A DNA stretch of 30,920 bases from Faecalicatena fissicatena (GTDB taxonomy: Bacteria; Bacillota; Clostridia; Lachnospirales; Lachnospiraceae): contig LDAQ01000057.1 of assembly GCA_001028025.1 (NCBI GenBank), positions 1 to 30,920 on the forward strand, read 5' to 3'. Of this stretch, positions 22,396 through 29,856 are shown in pieces. The position numbers were made by a program, and so were the translations under genes. Positions within the stretch are counted from its first letter, which is position 1, and each line of letters begins with the position of its first letter. Under the pieces are notes generated by a model. That model was not told where the DNA came from, did no database searches, and saw only the letters and a list, made by a program, of their open reading frames with translations.

Positions 22396-23406
22396 ATGAA
22401 CGAAGATGGAAAGAAAATTCAAATTCGCAATAGTACTGTGGACTTTCTTGTTTTTACAAAACAGAATACAGAAGATGGAATAGAAGTCCGGGTACAAGAT
22501 GAATCAGTATGGCTTACGCAAGAAGGAATCTCACAGCTTTTTGATAAGGGTAGAACCACAATCACAGAACATTTAAAACATATTTTTGAAGAAGGAGAAT
22601 TAGAAGAAAGTTCAGTATGTCGGAAATTCCGACATACTGGTTCGGATGGAAAGAATTATAATACCAAATTTTATAATTTAGATGCTATTATATCTGTTGG
22701 ATATCGTGTCAATTCTCTGAGAGCAACACAGTTTCGCCAGTGGGCTACAAAAGTAATACGAACCTATACGATTCAAGGGTATGTTTTGGATAAGAAGCGT
22801 TTGGAAAACGGACAGATTTTTGACGAAGAATATTTTGAACATTTATTGGATGAAATCCGGGAAATTCGTGCCAGTGAACGTAAATTTTATCAAAAGATTA
22901 CTGATATTTATGCGACGGCAGTAGATTATTCTAAATATGCTAAAACTACGAAAGATTTTTTTGCCACGGTACAGAATAAACTTCACTTTGCAATTCATGG
23001 ACATACAGCAGCAGAAGTTATTGTAGAAAGAGCAGACCATAAAAAAGAGCATATGGGCTTGCAGACATGGAAAAACGCACCGAATGGAAAAATAATAAAA
23101 ACAGATGTAAGCGTTGCGAAGAATTATTTATCTATGCTAGAAATGAAGGATTTGAACCAGTTTGTTTCTATGTATCTGGATTATGCAGAGAGACAGGCAA
23201 GAAAAAGGATTCCTATGACAATGGAAGACTGGGCAAAAAAGTTGGACGTATTTTTGGAATTGAATGAAGAAACGATTTTACAGGGAAAAGGAAAAGTTAC
23301 AGCAGAGATTGCAAAAGCTTTTGCGGAGAGTGAATTCGAGAAGTATAGGACAATTCAAGACAAAGATTATAGAAGTGATTTTGATAGGCTGATGGAAGAA
23401 ATATAG
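22396..23406 (+). CDS. RhuM-family (virulence protein RhuM-like) protein
   Basis: The 336-residue product matches the RhuM family, named from Salmonella pathogenicity island 3 and common in mobile regions. Recognisable parts are SVWLTQEGISQLFDKGRTTITEHL near residues 35-58, SVCRKFRHTGSDGKNYNTKFYNLDAIISVGYRVNS near 73-107, and a C-terminal domain with HGHTAAEVIVERADHKKEHMG and DLNQFVSMYLDYAERQARK. The first half reads like a DNA-binding module; the molecular function of the family is not established. AAGGAGG is 11 bases before ATG 22396, and the gene starts 13 bp after the recombinase stop, so the two are probably co-transcribed. It may be prophage cargo or host sequence. It contains a long palindrome. 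Confidence 0.88.
   Translation: MNEDGKKIQIRNSTVDFLVFTKQNTEDGIEVRVQDESVWLTQEGISQLFDKGRTTITEHLKHIFEEGELEESSVCRKFRHTGSDGKNYNTKFYNLDAIISVGYRVNSLRATQFRQWATKVIRTYTIQGYVLDKKRLENGQIFDEEYFEHLLDEIREIRASERKFYQKITDIYATAVDYSKYAKTTKDFFATVQNKLHFAIHGHTAAEVIVERADHKKEHMGLQTWKNAPNGKIIKTDVSVAKNYLSMLEMKDLNQFVSMYLDYAERQARKRIPMTMEDWAKKLDVFLELNEETILQGKGKVTAEIAKAFAESEFEKYRTIQDKDYRSDFDRLMEEI
22613..22639. repeat. 27-bp perfect-arm palindrome inside the RhuM-like gene
   Basis: Arms of 13 bases, CAGTATGTCGGAA at 22613-22625 and TTCCGACATACTG at 22627-22639, are perfect reverse complements around the single base A at 22626. It lies within codons 73-81 (SVCRKFRHT). A palindrome this long could extrude a cruciform, fold as an mRNA hairpin or be an operator. 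Confidence 0.9.
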
Positions 23407-23483
23407 GTATTGTATGTGGATATGATCCAATAGTATAGAGCCATTGAGACAGTCTGTCTGATGTCTAAGGTCAGGTAAATTAG

Positions 23484-23725
23484 TGCTCACGTCAGGTGAA
23501 TCGTGAGGTCATTCATTATGATCTCCAGATGGTTATTGCAGTTGTCTTTAAAGTCAATAATGACCGTGCTGTTCGCTTACGTAAATGGTCAGGCCAAATT
23601 GTAAAGGATTATACCACCCAAGGCTGGATAATGGACAAGGAGCGACTGAAAAAGGGCAAATCTTCACAGATGAATACTTTGAGCGTCAAATGCAAGATAA
23701 CCGTGTAATCCGCTTTCCGTCATGA
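23484..23725 (+). pseudogene. Remnant of a second rhuM-like gene, frameshifted and truncated
   Basis: The frame from about 23484 reads SRQVNREVIHYDLQMVIAVV and continues FKVNNDRAVRLRKW, aligning to the middle of RhuM proteins (compare KNYNTKFYNLDAIISVGYRV in the intact gene upstream). At about 23650-23660 the frame breaks by the loss of one G. The next frame carries on as KGQIFTDEYFERQMQDNRVI to a stop at 23723-23725, again matching the RhuM sequence after KRLENGQIFDEEYFEH. No start, no N-terminal DNA-binding part and no C-terminal part remain. It differs from the intact copy, so it is not a recent duplication. It suggests repeated use of this location by mobile DNA. Confidence 0.8.
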
Positions 23726-23738
23726 TATACTTATTGTA

Positions 23739-23767
23739 TTAGACATGGAGAGTAATCCTGTTATAGA
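23739..23767 (+). promoter_or_regulatory. Promoter of the broken MFS gene
   Basis: TTAGAC at 23739-23744 and TATAGA at 23762-23767 are 17 bases apart, with TG one base before the -10. It is about 50 bp before the MFS start. Confidence 0.5.
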
Positions 23768-23818
23768 ATAAAATTACCTTCTCCCAGAATAGATCGTGAA
23801 GTCAGAACCAACCGTAGA

Positions 23819-25100
23819 ATGGAGAAACCAGTGAATACAGTACAAAAAACAAAAGCTTTGCGGAAACACCCGTTGATTGAATTGTTAAAGCATAACAAAG
23901 GAAATCCAAGAACTCTGATATTGATGGAACCGCTATGGGGTATTCCATATAATTTGATCGCACCTTTTGCCACACTATATATGTATTCACAGGGAATAAC
24001 GGACGTCCAAATCGGACTGATTCTGTCCATTGCCATGTTTGTTCAAGTGTTTTTTTCTTTCTTTGGAGGCATAATATCAGATAAGATGGGGCGAAAATTT
24101 ACAACCATGATGGGCGATTTCTTTGGTTGGACTGTTGCTTGCCTGATATGGAGCATATCGGGTAACTTCTGGCTCTTTTTAATTGCAGTTTTGTTCAACA
24201 GCTTTGAGCAGATTAACCAGACCGCATGGTTTTGTTTATTGATTGAAGATGCAGAACCCAAAGATTTATTGGGAATATATACTTGGGTGAATATAGGCGG
24301 TCTGATTGCAATCTTTTTTGCGCCGATTTCTGGATTGCTTATCAATTCCTTTACCGTGGTTCCTGTTATCCGAGTTTTATATTTGGTTTTCGCTGTGAAT
24401 ATGCTGATTAAGGTAGTTGTTACTTTTCGTTATTGTCAGGAAACCCGGCAGGGAATGATTCGAATGGCTGAGACAAAAGATACCCCTGTTTTACAGATGT
24501 TATACGAATACAAGGATCTAATACCTAAAGTGCTGAAGAATAAAGATATTATGAAAGTGCTCATTGTCTCCGTGATATTACATATCACAAATCTGGTCAG
24601 TACCAATTTCTTTAGCTTGTATGTGACTCAACGATTAGGCATAGAATCGCGCTATCTGGCTTTTTTTCCGATTTTGAATGCGGCTGTGATGTTGATTTTT
24701 ATGATTGGAATACAGCACCGATTGGAATCCGTGAAATTCCGGATACCTATGTGTATCGGTTTTGTATGCTGCAGCAGCGATTCTTCTGATACTGGCTCCG
24801 ATCGGTAATATACCGGTTATTATTATTTATGTCTTTGTTGTGGCAGTAGCCGGTTCCCTTGTTATGCCTCGTAAGGATGCCTTGATTCAGCTGAGTATTA
24901 ATCCTGAGGAACGGGCTCGGATAAATGCTTTGATTATGTCTTTCACGATTGCTTTTTCTTCACCATTTGGTTATTTTGCAGGGGGGTTATCAAGTATTGA
25001 CCGCCGGCTGCCATTTGTGTTTATATTTATCATGTTCCTCGTGGCAATCATTATCGTGGGCCGCATCCGTGACCCCGAATTCGCTAAGGAGCAGGGATAG
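23819..25100 (+). pseudogene. MFS transporter, interrupted by a one-base frameshift
   Basis: The N-terminal frame (about 310 residues) and C-terminal frame (about 110 residues) together make a normal 12-helix major facilitator of roughly 425 residues. The signature loop FFGGIISDKMGRKFTTMMGD after the second helix is typical of MFS, and hydrophobic segments continue across the junction. At about 24755-24765 the first frame turns into VCCSSDSSDTGSDR and stops at 24806-24808. The other frame continues as LYAAAAILLILAPIGNIPVI. Reading one fewer T in the TTTT run restores GLYAAAAILL. This is either a true pseudogene or a sequencing error. ATG 23819 lacks a good ribosome site; GTG 23831, preceded by TGGAGA, could be the actual start. 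Substrate unknown. Confidence 0.8.
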
Positions 25101-25191
25101 GTTATGATTTATGAAAAAGTGGGTTCGTGGAAAGGAACCACGCGGCACCCCTCACACTTTATGGCAAAAGTAAATACAAACAGAAATCTCA

Positions 25192-25230
25192 GCAGCCACT
25201 TATATAAATAGAGTGGCTGTTATTTTTTTA
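25192..25230 (+). terminator. Intrinsic terminator after the MFS gene
   Basis: CAGCCACT (25193-25200) pairs perfectly with AGTGGCTG (25212-25219) around an 11-base loop and is followed by TTATTTTTTT. It lies 92 bp after the MFS stop and isolates that gene from the hpd operon. A smaller imperfect GTGG/CCAC hairpin at 25119-25141 precedes it. Confidence 0.85.
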
Positions 25231-25467
25231 CAGTAAAATATATTTCAAGAGTAAAGCCATAAACCGATCCCCGCATTGAACCTACATCTTTTTTAATCCT
25301 CAAGCATGAGAAAAGGACTAAAATAAGGAGATCATACCAGAAAATACTCCATAAAAGAGCCCCCTGGTCAATAGGAATCCGGATCATAATATACTATGAT
25401 ACTAATATATCAAAGCAGCGCCTATAAGGCTGCAGAGAACGAATAATTTCAAAAGGAGGAGAATTGT
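25231..25467 (+). other. hpd operon leader and promoter region
   Basis: This gene-free stretch holds the likely control region for hpdB. A TATACT lies at 25390-25395, but no good -35 is found 16-18 bases upstream, which suggests that activation needs a regulator. Overlapping inverted repeats cover the same place. A small GCAGC/GCTGC hairpin follows at about 25415-25433, and the AAAGGAGGAGAATTGT ribosome site of hpdB ends the region. I recognise no known riboswitch. Confidence 0.45.
25383..25412. promoter_or_regulatory. Overlapping inverted repeats, candidate hpd operator
   Basis: ATCATA (25383-25388) and TATGAT (25395-25400) form a perfect repeat with a six-base spacer. TGATA (25397-25401) and TATCA (25408-25412) form a second with the same spacing and share bases with the first. 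The result is related half-sites roughly 12 bp apart overlapping the putative -10. AT-rich sequence makes such repeats easier by chance. Confidence 0.4.
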
Positions 25468-28200
25468 ATGGACGCTATTGAGAGAGGGAAACGGCTGGAA
25501 GAGATTCTTGCAGAAAAAGGAATGTCAATGGGTTTAGCCTACGGCAGCGATGATTCCCAACAATCCGGAGAGATTGTTGACAGAGAGATCAAGCTGGACA
25601 AAACAAAACGCGCAGAATACTTAATGGATCTGTATTATCAGGCATTTTCAAGCGCAAGTGTGGAGTTCCCCTATTGGTACAACAGAAAGTTTGCAGAATG
25701 TGACGGAGATGTGCTGGAAGTCCGTCGTGCAAAAGCACTTGCATGCGCATACGCTCATTCCACCCCGAGTATTTATCCGAAAGATTTACTCCCGGGCGGA
25801 AAAACAGATTATTTAAGAGGCGGTTTTCCAATGCCATGGCTTACCAATTCATTCTACCTTGCAAAAGAAGATGAGCTCAAGAGTGCAGCGGCAAGTGGAA
25901 CCACGGCAATCGATGAGATTGCAGCCCTTGGAACCGGAGGGGGAAACGTAACAAAGAACCAGGGCAAAGTTGTTTCTCTTGCAGGTAAATTCGGTATCAG
26001 GGCGGAAGATGTACCGGTGCTTACAAAGCTTGCAAGAGAGTGGGCAGGAAAATCGGTCGAAGATCTTGGCCTTGCTTATGAGAAGATGATGTCTGACTAT
26101 GAAGATAAGGCAAATATCATGAAGAGCGTTCTCGTGTTCTGTGACAGCGGCTATACAATTCCACAGGGACGTGAAGTTGCAAGTTATTACTTCCCGCTGG
26201 AATATGGGATTGACGGAATGATTAAATTCTGTGAGGCGAAGAAACTGGAAGTTGCAGGATATGCAGACGGCGACGGAATCCTTGGTATGAAACGTCTGTA
26301 TTTCTACGAGGCAGCATGCATTGCATTAGGCGGCATTCAGCAGTTCTGGCTGAATTATGTAAAAGAATTGAGAACCGTTGCTGAGATTGAGCCGGATGAA
26401 GCGCAGAAAGCAGAGTATCTTGCGCTCGCAGACCAAATGGAATGGATTGCACATAATCCGCCGAGAAACTTTAGAGAAGCACTGCATCTTACCTATTTAA
26501 TCCATATAACAGTATTGAATGAAGATGCTATCTCCGGATACTCACCGGGACGTCTCGGCCAGGTTCTTTATCCATATTTCGAAAAGGATATTGCAGATGG
26601 TACTATTACAGAAGAAGAAGTCATCGAACTTCTGGAAGTTCACCGCTTCAAATTCAGTACGATCGAGCTTTTTGCAAGTACAGGAATTTCGGGAGGTATA
26701 TCCGGTAACACATTTAACAACCTTTCTGTGGGAGGCCTTGATAAAGACGGAGCGCCTTGCGGAAACAGACTTGAGTGGCTGTTTCTTCATGCCGGTATGA
26801 CAAACCAGTCTCCGCAGCCTACATTATCTGTATTATATGATGAGAGACTTCCGAAGGACTTTCTGATTAAATGTGTAGAATGTACCAAGACAGGTGTTGG
26901 ATATCCTGCATGGATGAACAACCGGGTTGCAATGGACTTTATGATGAATCAGTATGGCGCAGAAGGAATGACTGTATCAGAAGCACGTGCGGTAGCGATA
27001 GGCGGATGTCTGGAGACTGCACCGGGCTGCTTCATGCCTCTTCATTTCAATGGGAAGACACATTATATCCCGGCAGGCGCAAGCCAGACAACTTCCGTAG
27101 GCGTACACTTTGTATCGAATCCGAAGATGATCAATATGGTACTGTTCAACGGCGTAGATCCAAGAACCGGTATCCAGGTACTTCCGCCGCATAACAGAGA
27201 ACTTACAACTTATGAAGAGTTCTGGGATCAGTATAAAAAATATTATGCAAAGACATTGGAGTCAACGGTAAAAGCCGGCAATATCCAGCATGATATCTGG
27301 CGCGACAGAAATATGTCCATAGTGAACTCTCTGTTCAAACCAGACTGTCTGAAGAACGGCCATCATATCGGGCATATGGGAACCAGATATAATGCGACAT
27401 ATAATATTGAGTCCTGTGGTACGATCAATATGGTGAACTCACTGGTGGCATTGAAGAAACTTGTATACGAAGACAGAAAATATGCACTGGATGATTTCCG
27501 GGATGCAATTAAGGATAATTTTGGTTTCTATACAGCAATGGAATCAAAAGCATTCTCACTCGGCGAACAGATCAAAAAACCAGATGTTGCAAAATATGAT
27601 GAAATCCATGGTGACTGTCTGAAAGCACCGAAGCATGGTAATGATGAAGATTACGTGAAAGAGATTCTGAAAGAGTATGAAGACTGGTTCTGCGATCTTT
27701 GCAATACATACGATTCTCTGTATGCAAAACCAATGTATGCATGTCAGATATCTGTGGCGCTGCATGCAGCAGTAGGTATGGCAACATTTGCAACACCAGA
27801 CGGACGTCTGTGCAACACGGCATTTGCTGATGGCTCTATGTCTGCATATCCGGGCACTGACCGTAAAGGACCGTATGCGTTACTGTCCTCAGGATGCTGC
27901 TGGGATCAGAGTAAATCCCAGAATTCACAGATTAATATGAAATTCCATCCGAATGCAGTCCGCGGATTTGACGGAAGCAAGAAGCTGCTGACGATGATCT
28001 CGGCATTTATGAATAAGGGAGGCTTCCATGTTCAGTTTAACATTGTTGATTCCAAAATGTTAAAGGAAGCACAGATACATCCGGAGTCAAACCGAGATCT
28101 GTTAGTCAGAGTTTCTGGATTTACGCAGTACTGGGTTGAGACGGGAAAACCGGTCCAGGATGAAGTAATTGCCCGTACAGAATTTGAAGGAGGTATCTGA
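25468..28200 (+). CDS. hpdB: 4-hydroxyphenylacetate decarboxylase, glycyl radical large subunit
   Basis: The 910-residue enzyme decarboxylates 4-hydroxyphenylacetate, from tyrosine fermentation, to p-cresol. It follows the known Clostridial HpdB closely along its length (for example FPYWYN, GGFPMPW, KSVEDLGLAYEKMM). The thiyl radical cysteine is C514 in AIGGCLETAPGC with E516 two residues on; H547 and E648 (YNIESCGT) match further active-site residues of the characterised enzyme. The glycyl radical is G884 in LVRVSGFTQYW. These residues keep a constant offset of 11 from numbering I recall for the Clostridium scatologenes enzyme, which supports true orthology. ATG 25468 follows AAAGGAGGAG. The presence of hpdC next to it favours the 4-hydroxyphenylacetate enzyme over phenylacetate or indoleacetate relatives, which lack the small subunit. 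Confidence 0.95.
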   Translation: MDAIERGKRLEEILAEKGMSMGLAYGSDDSQQSGEIVDREIKLDKTKRAEYLMDLYYQAFSSASVEFPYWYNRKFAECDGDVLEVRRAKALACAYAHSTPSIYPKDLLPGGKTDYLRGGFPMPWLTNSFYLAKEDELKSAAASGTTAIDEIAALGTGGGNVTKNQGKVVSLAGKFGIRAEDVPVLTKLAREWAGKSVEDLGLAYEKMMSDYEDKANIMKSVLVFCDSGYTIPQGREVASYYFPLEYGIDGMIKFCEAKKLEVAGYADGDGILGMKRLYFYEAACIALGGIQQFWLNYVKELRTVAEIEPDEAQKAEYLALADQMEWIAHNPPRNFREALHLTYLIHITVLNEDAISGYSPGRLGQVLYPYFEKDIADGTITEEEVIELLEVHRFKFSTIELFASTGISGGISGNTFNNLSVGGLDKDGAPCGNRLEWLFLHAGMTNQSPQPTLSVLYDERLPKDFLIKCVECTKTGVGYPAWMNNRVAMDFMMNQYGAEGMTVSEARAVAIGGCLETAPGCFMPLHFNGKTHYIPAGASQTTSVGVHFVSNPKMINMVLFNGVDPRTGIQVLPPHNRELTTYEEFWDQYKKYYAKTLESTVKAGNIQHDIWRDRNMSIVNSLFKPDCLKNGHHIGHMGTRYNATYNIESCGTINMVNSLVALKKLVYEDRKYALDDFRDAIKDNFGFYTAMESKAFSLGEQIKKPDVAKYDEIHGDCLKAPKHGNDEDYVKEILKEYEDWFCDLCNTYDSLYAKPMYACQISVALHAAVGMATFATPDGRLCNTAFADGSMSAYPGTDRKGPYALLSSGCCWDQSKSQNSQINMKFHPNAVRGFDGSKKLLTMISAFMNKGGFHVQFNIVDSKMLKEAQIHPESNRDLLVRVSGFTQYWVETGKPVQDEVIARTEFEGGI

Positions 28201-28201
28201 T

Positions 28202-28456
28202 ATGAATAAACACAGTGATTGTAAAAACTTTGTTCAGTTTGATGTATTTAAAGGTTTTTGTAGAAAAAATGGTGGTTTTGTGCTGATTGATACAGAGATC
28301 TGTCCGGCCTTTACAGAAAAAACAAAATGCAGGAACTGCAGTCATTTCTGTGATGTGAATGAAGAAGGCATCGGAACGTGTAAAGGACTGGAATCTGAAT
28401 ACTGGGCATATGAAAATATGGACGCAAAAACGTGTGAAGGATATGAGGCAAAATAG
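28202..28456 (+). CDS. hpdC: 4-hydroxyphenylacetate decarboxylase small subunit, two [4Fe-4S] clusters
   Basis: The 84-residue product MNKHSDCKNFVQFDVFKGFC has the eight cluster ligands of HpdC. H4, C7, C20 and C34 fit the N-terminal cluster with its unusual histidine ligand; C43, C46, C60 and C78 fit the C-terminal cluster. HpdC binds HpdB in a hetero-octamer and is needed for stability and control of the glycyl radical, as known for the Clostridial enzyme. The conserved ends CSHFCDVNEEGIGTCKGLE and TCEGYE are present. ATG 28202 begins one base after the hpdB stop, with AAGGAGGT inside hpdB; the longer in-frame reading from 28169 is inside hpdB and is not used. Translation is almost certainly coupled to hpdB. 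Confidence 0.95.
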   Translation: MNKHSDCKNFVQFDVFKGFCRKNGGFVLIDTEICPAFTEKTKCRNCSHFCDVNEEGIGTCKGLESEYWAYENMDAKTCEGYEAK

Positions 28457-28475
28457 ATAACCGTGTTATCTGAGC

Positions 28476-28499
28476 ATGCAGGCGCCTGGGCGCCTGCAT
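28476..28499 (+). promoter_or_regulatory. Perfect hairpin between hpdC and the transporter gene
   Basis: ATGCAGGCGC (28476-28485) and GCGCCTGCAT (28490-28499) are perfect reverse complements around a CTGG loop. No T-run follows, so it is not a normal intrinsic terminator. It may protect the hpdBC mRNA end from exonucleases after cleavage, giving more enzyme than transporter and activase. Confidence 0.7.
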
Positions 28500-28519
28500 A
28501 ATGAAAAGGGGGCTTTAAT

Positions 28520-29800
28520 ATGAATGAGAAGTCAAATTCTAAAAACTATGGTTTAATGGTAATTGCAGCTGCTTTTCTTGTTTATTTTGTGTTTTTCGGA
28601 TATCGTAGTGCGTTCTCCGTTTTGCTTACTCCAATGACAACAGATATGGGATGGGATACGGCAAGCGTAACTGCAGGATATTCCATCATGATGCTTGTCT
28701 ATGCAGTTATATCTTATTTTTCTGGTCTTATTTTCAGTAAATTCGGACCGAAATTCTGTTTTGGTATTGCAACGGTTACCGGATTCCTTGGATATTTTGT
28801 TACAAGTTATGCGGATTCCTATCTGATGTATCTGCTTCCATATTCTATTTTTGCAGGTACCGCAACTGGTATGCTTTTTGTTCCGGCAGTATCAACGATC
28901 AGAAGCTGGTTTATTGGAAATGCTTACGGGAAAGCATTCGGTTTCGCGGCAGCAGGTGCATGTATCGCACAGGTAATCCTGACACTTGGACTCAAAGCAG
29001 TTCTTTTGACAATGGACTGGCGCGTAGCAATGAAGCTTCTTGGTGCTGTAGCACTGGTACTGTTATTGATTGCGACTCTAATAACGAAACAGGCGCCACA
29101 AACTTATGGCATGGAACCCAAAGGTGAAATGATCGGCGGCAAGAAGTCCGTATCAGAAACAGCCAGTTATACATGGTCAGTAAAAGAAGCATTCACAACA
29201 TATTTTGTATGGGGGTCCATCCTGTCATTCTTCTGTTCCTGTTTCTCTGAGTTCCTGATCTGGTCACAGCTGGTTCGTTACTGGCAGACAGACGTTGGAC
29301 TCTCTATGGGAACAAGCACAAATCTCTACGCATTCGTAGGACTTCTCGGATGTGTATTCGCACCGCTTCTTGGAACCTTCTCCGATAAATATGCAAGCAA
29401 AGTTGGGGATGAGACAAAGGCAAGGAAAATATTGATGTTCTTTGCAGCGGCAAGTGGTGTTCTTGGTATGATCTGCCTGTTAGCGGGTAAGACATCCATC
29501 ATTATTACGATTGCAGCATGTATCTTCTTTGCGGCTTACTGGCAGGGAATGCCGGGACAGGTGACAGGATATATGGGATCTATATTCGGAAGAAGCTTCC
29601 CGAAAATCTGGGGGCTTGCAACGCTTATCATAATGGGGATCGGCCCTGCGGTAGGAAGTTACCTGGGTGCAAAATTATTTGATGTATTCGGATCCTATAA
29701 AGTATCATTCATCGTAGCAACAATCATGTTCATTTTATCTGCAGTCTTTGCATTCACACTTCCAAAAGAAGCAAAATTGCCGGATAAGTTAAAGAAATAA
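28520..29800 (+). CDS. MFS transporter (OFA-like), candidate arylacetate transporter
   Basis: The 426-residue protein has about 12 hydrophobic segments, beginning YGLMVIAAAFLVYFVFFGYR, a central charged loop near residues 190-220 (TKQAPQTYGMEPKGEMIGGK), and MFS-type loops such as LIFSKFGPKFCFG after the second helix. The N-terminal FGYRSAFSVLLTPMTTDMGW resembles the oxalate:formate antiporter branch, which moves small carboxylates. Its place between hpdC and hpdA suggests import of 4-hydroxyphenylacetate or exchange of an aromatic acid, but the substrate is inferred. AAAGGGGG precedes ATG 28520. MFS genes also accompany the related indoleacetate decarboxylase in some gut Actinobacteria, which supports the idea. 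Confidence 0.82.
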   Translation: MNEKSNSKNYGLMVIAAAFLVYFVFFGYRSAFSVLLTPMTTDMGWDTASVTAGYSIMMLVYAVISYFSGLIFSKFGPKFCFGIATVTGFLGYFVTSYADSYLMYLLPYSIFAGTATGMLFVPAVSTIRSWFIGNAYGKAFGFAAAGACIAQVILTLGLKAVLLTMDWRVAMKLLGAVALVLLLIATLITKQAPQTYGMEPKGEMIGGKKSVSETASYTWSVKEAFTTYFVWGSILSFFCSCFSEFLIWSQLVRYWQTDVGLSMGTSTNLYAFVGLLGCVFAPLLGTFSDKYASKVGDETKARKILMFFAAASGVLGMICLLAGKTSIIITIAACIFFAAYWQGMPGQVTGYMGSIFGRSFPKIWGLATLIIMGIGPAVGSYLGAKLFDVFGSYKVSFIVATIMFILSAVFAFTLPKEAKLPDKLKK

Positions 29801-29856
29801 GTTACTGGCATATCGTAAATTACTGTACGATTTACTAGTATTCAGGAGGGATTGTT

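Noticed and set aside
23447..23459. Short inverted repeat as the prophage attachment core
   Set aside because: A 6-base repeat alone is weak and the left prophage end is not in the window, so it cannot be compared; kept only as a hint in the findings.
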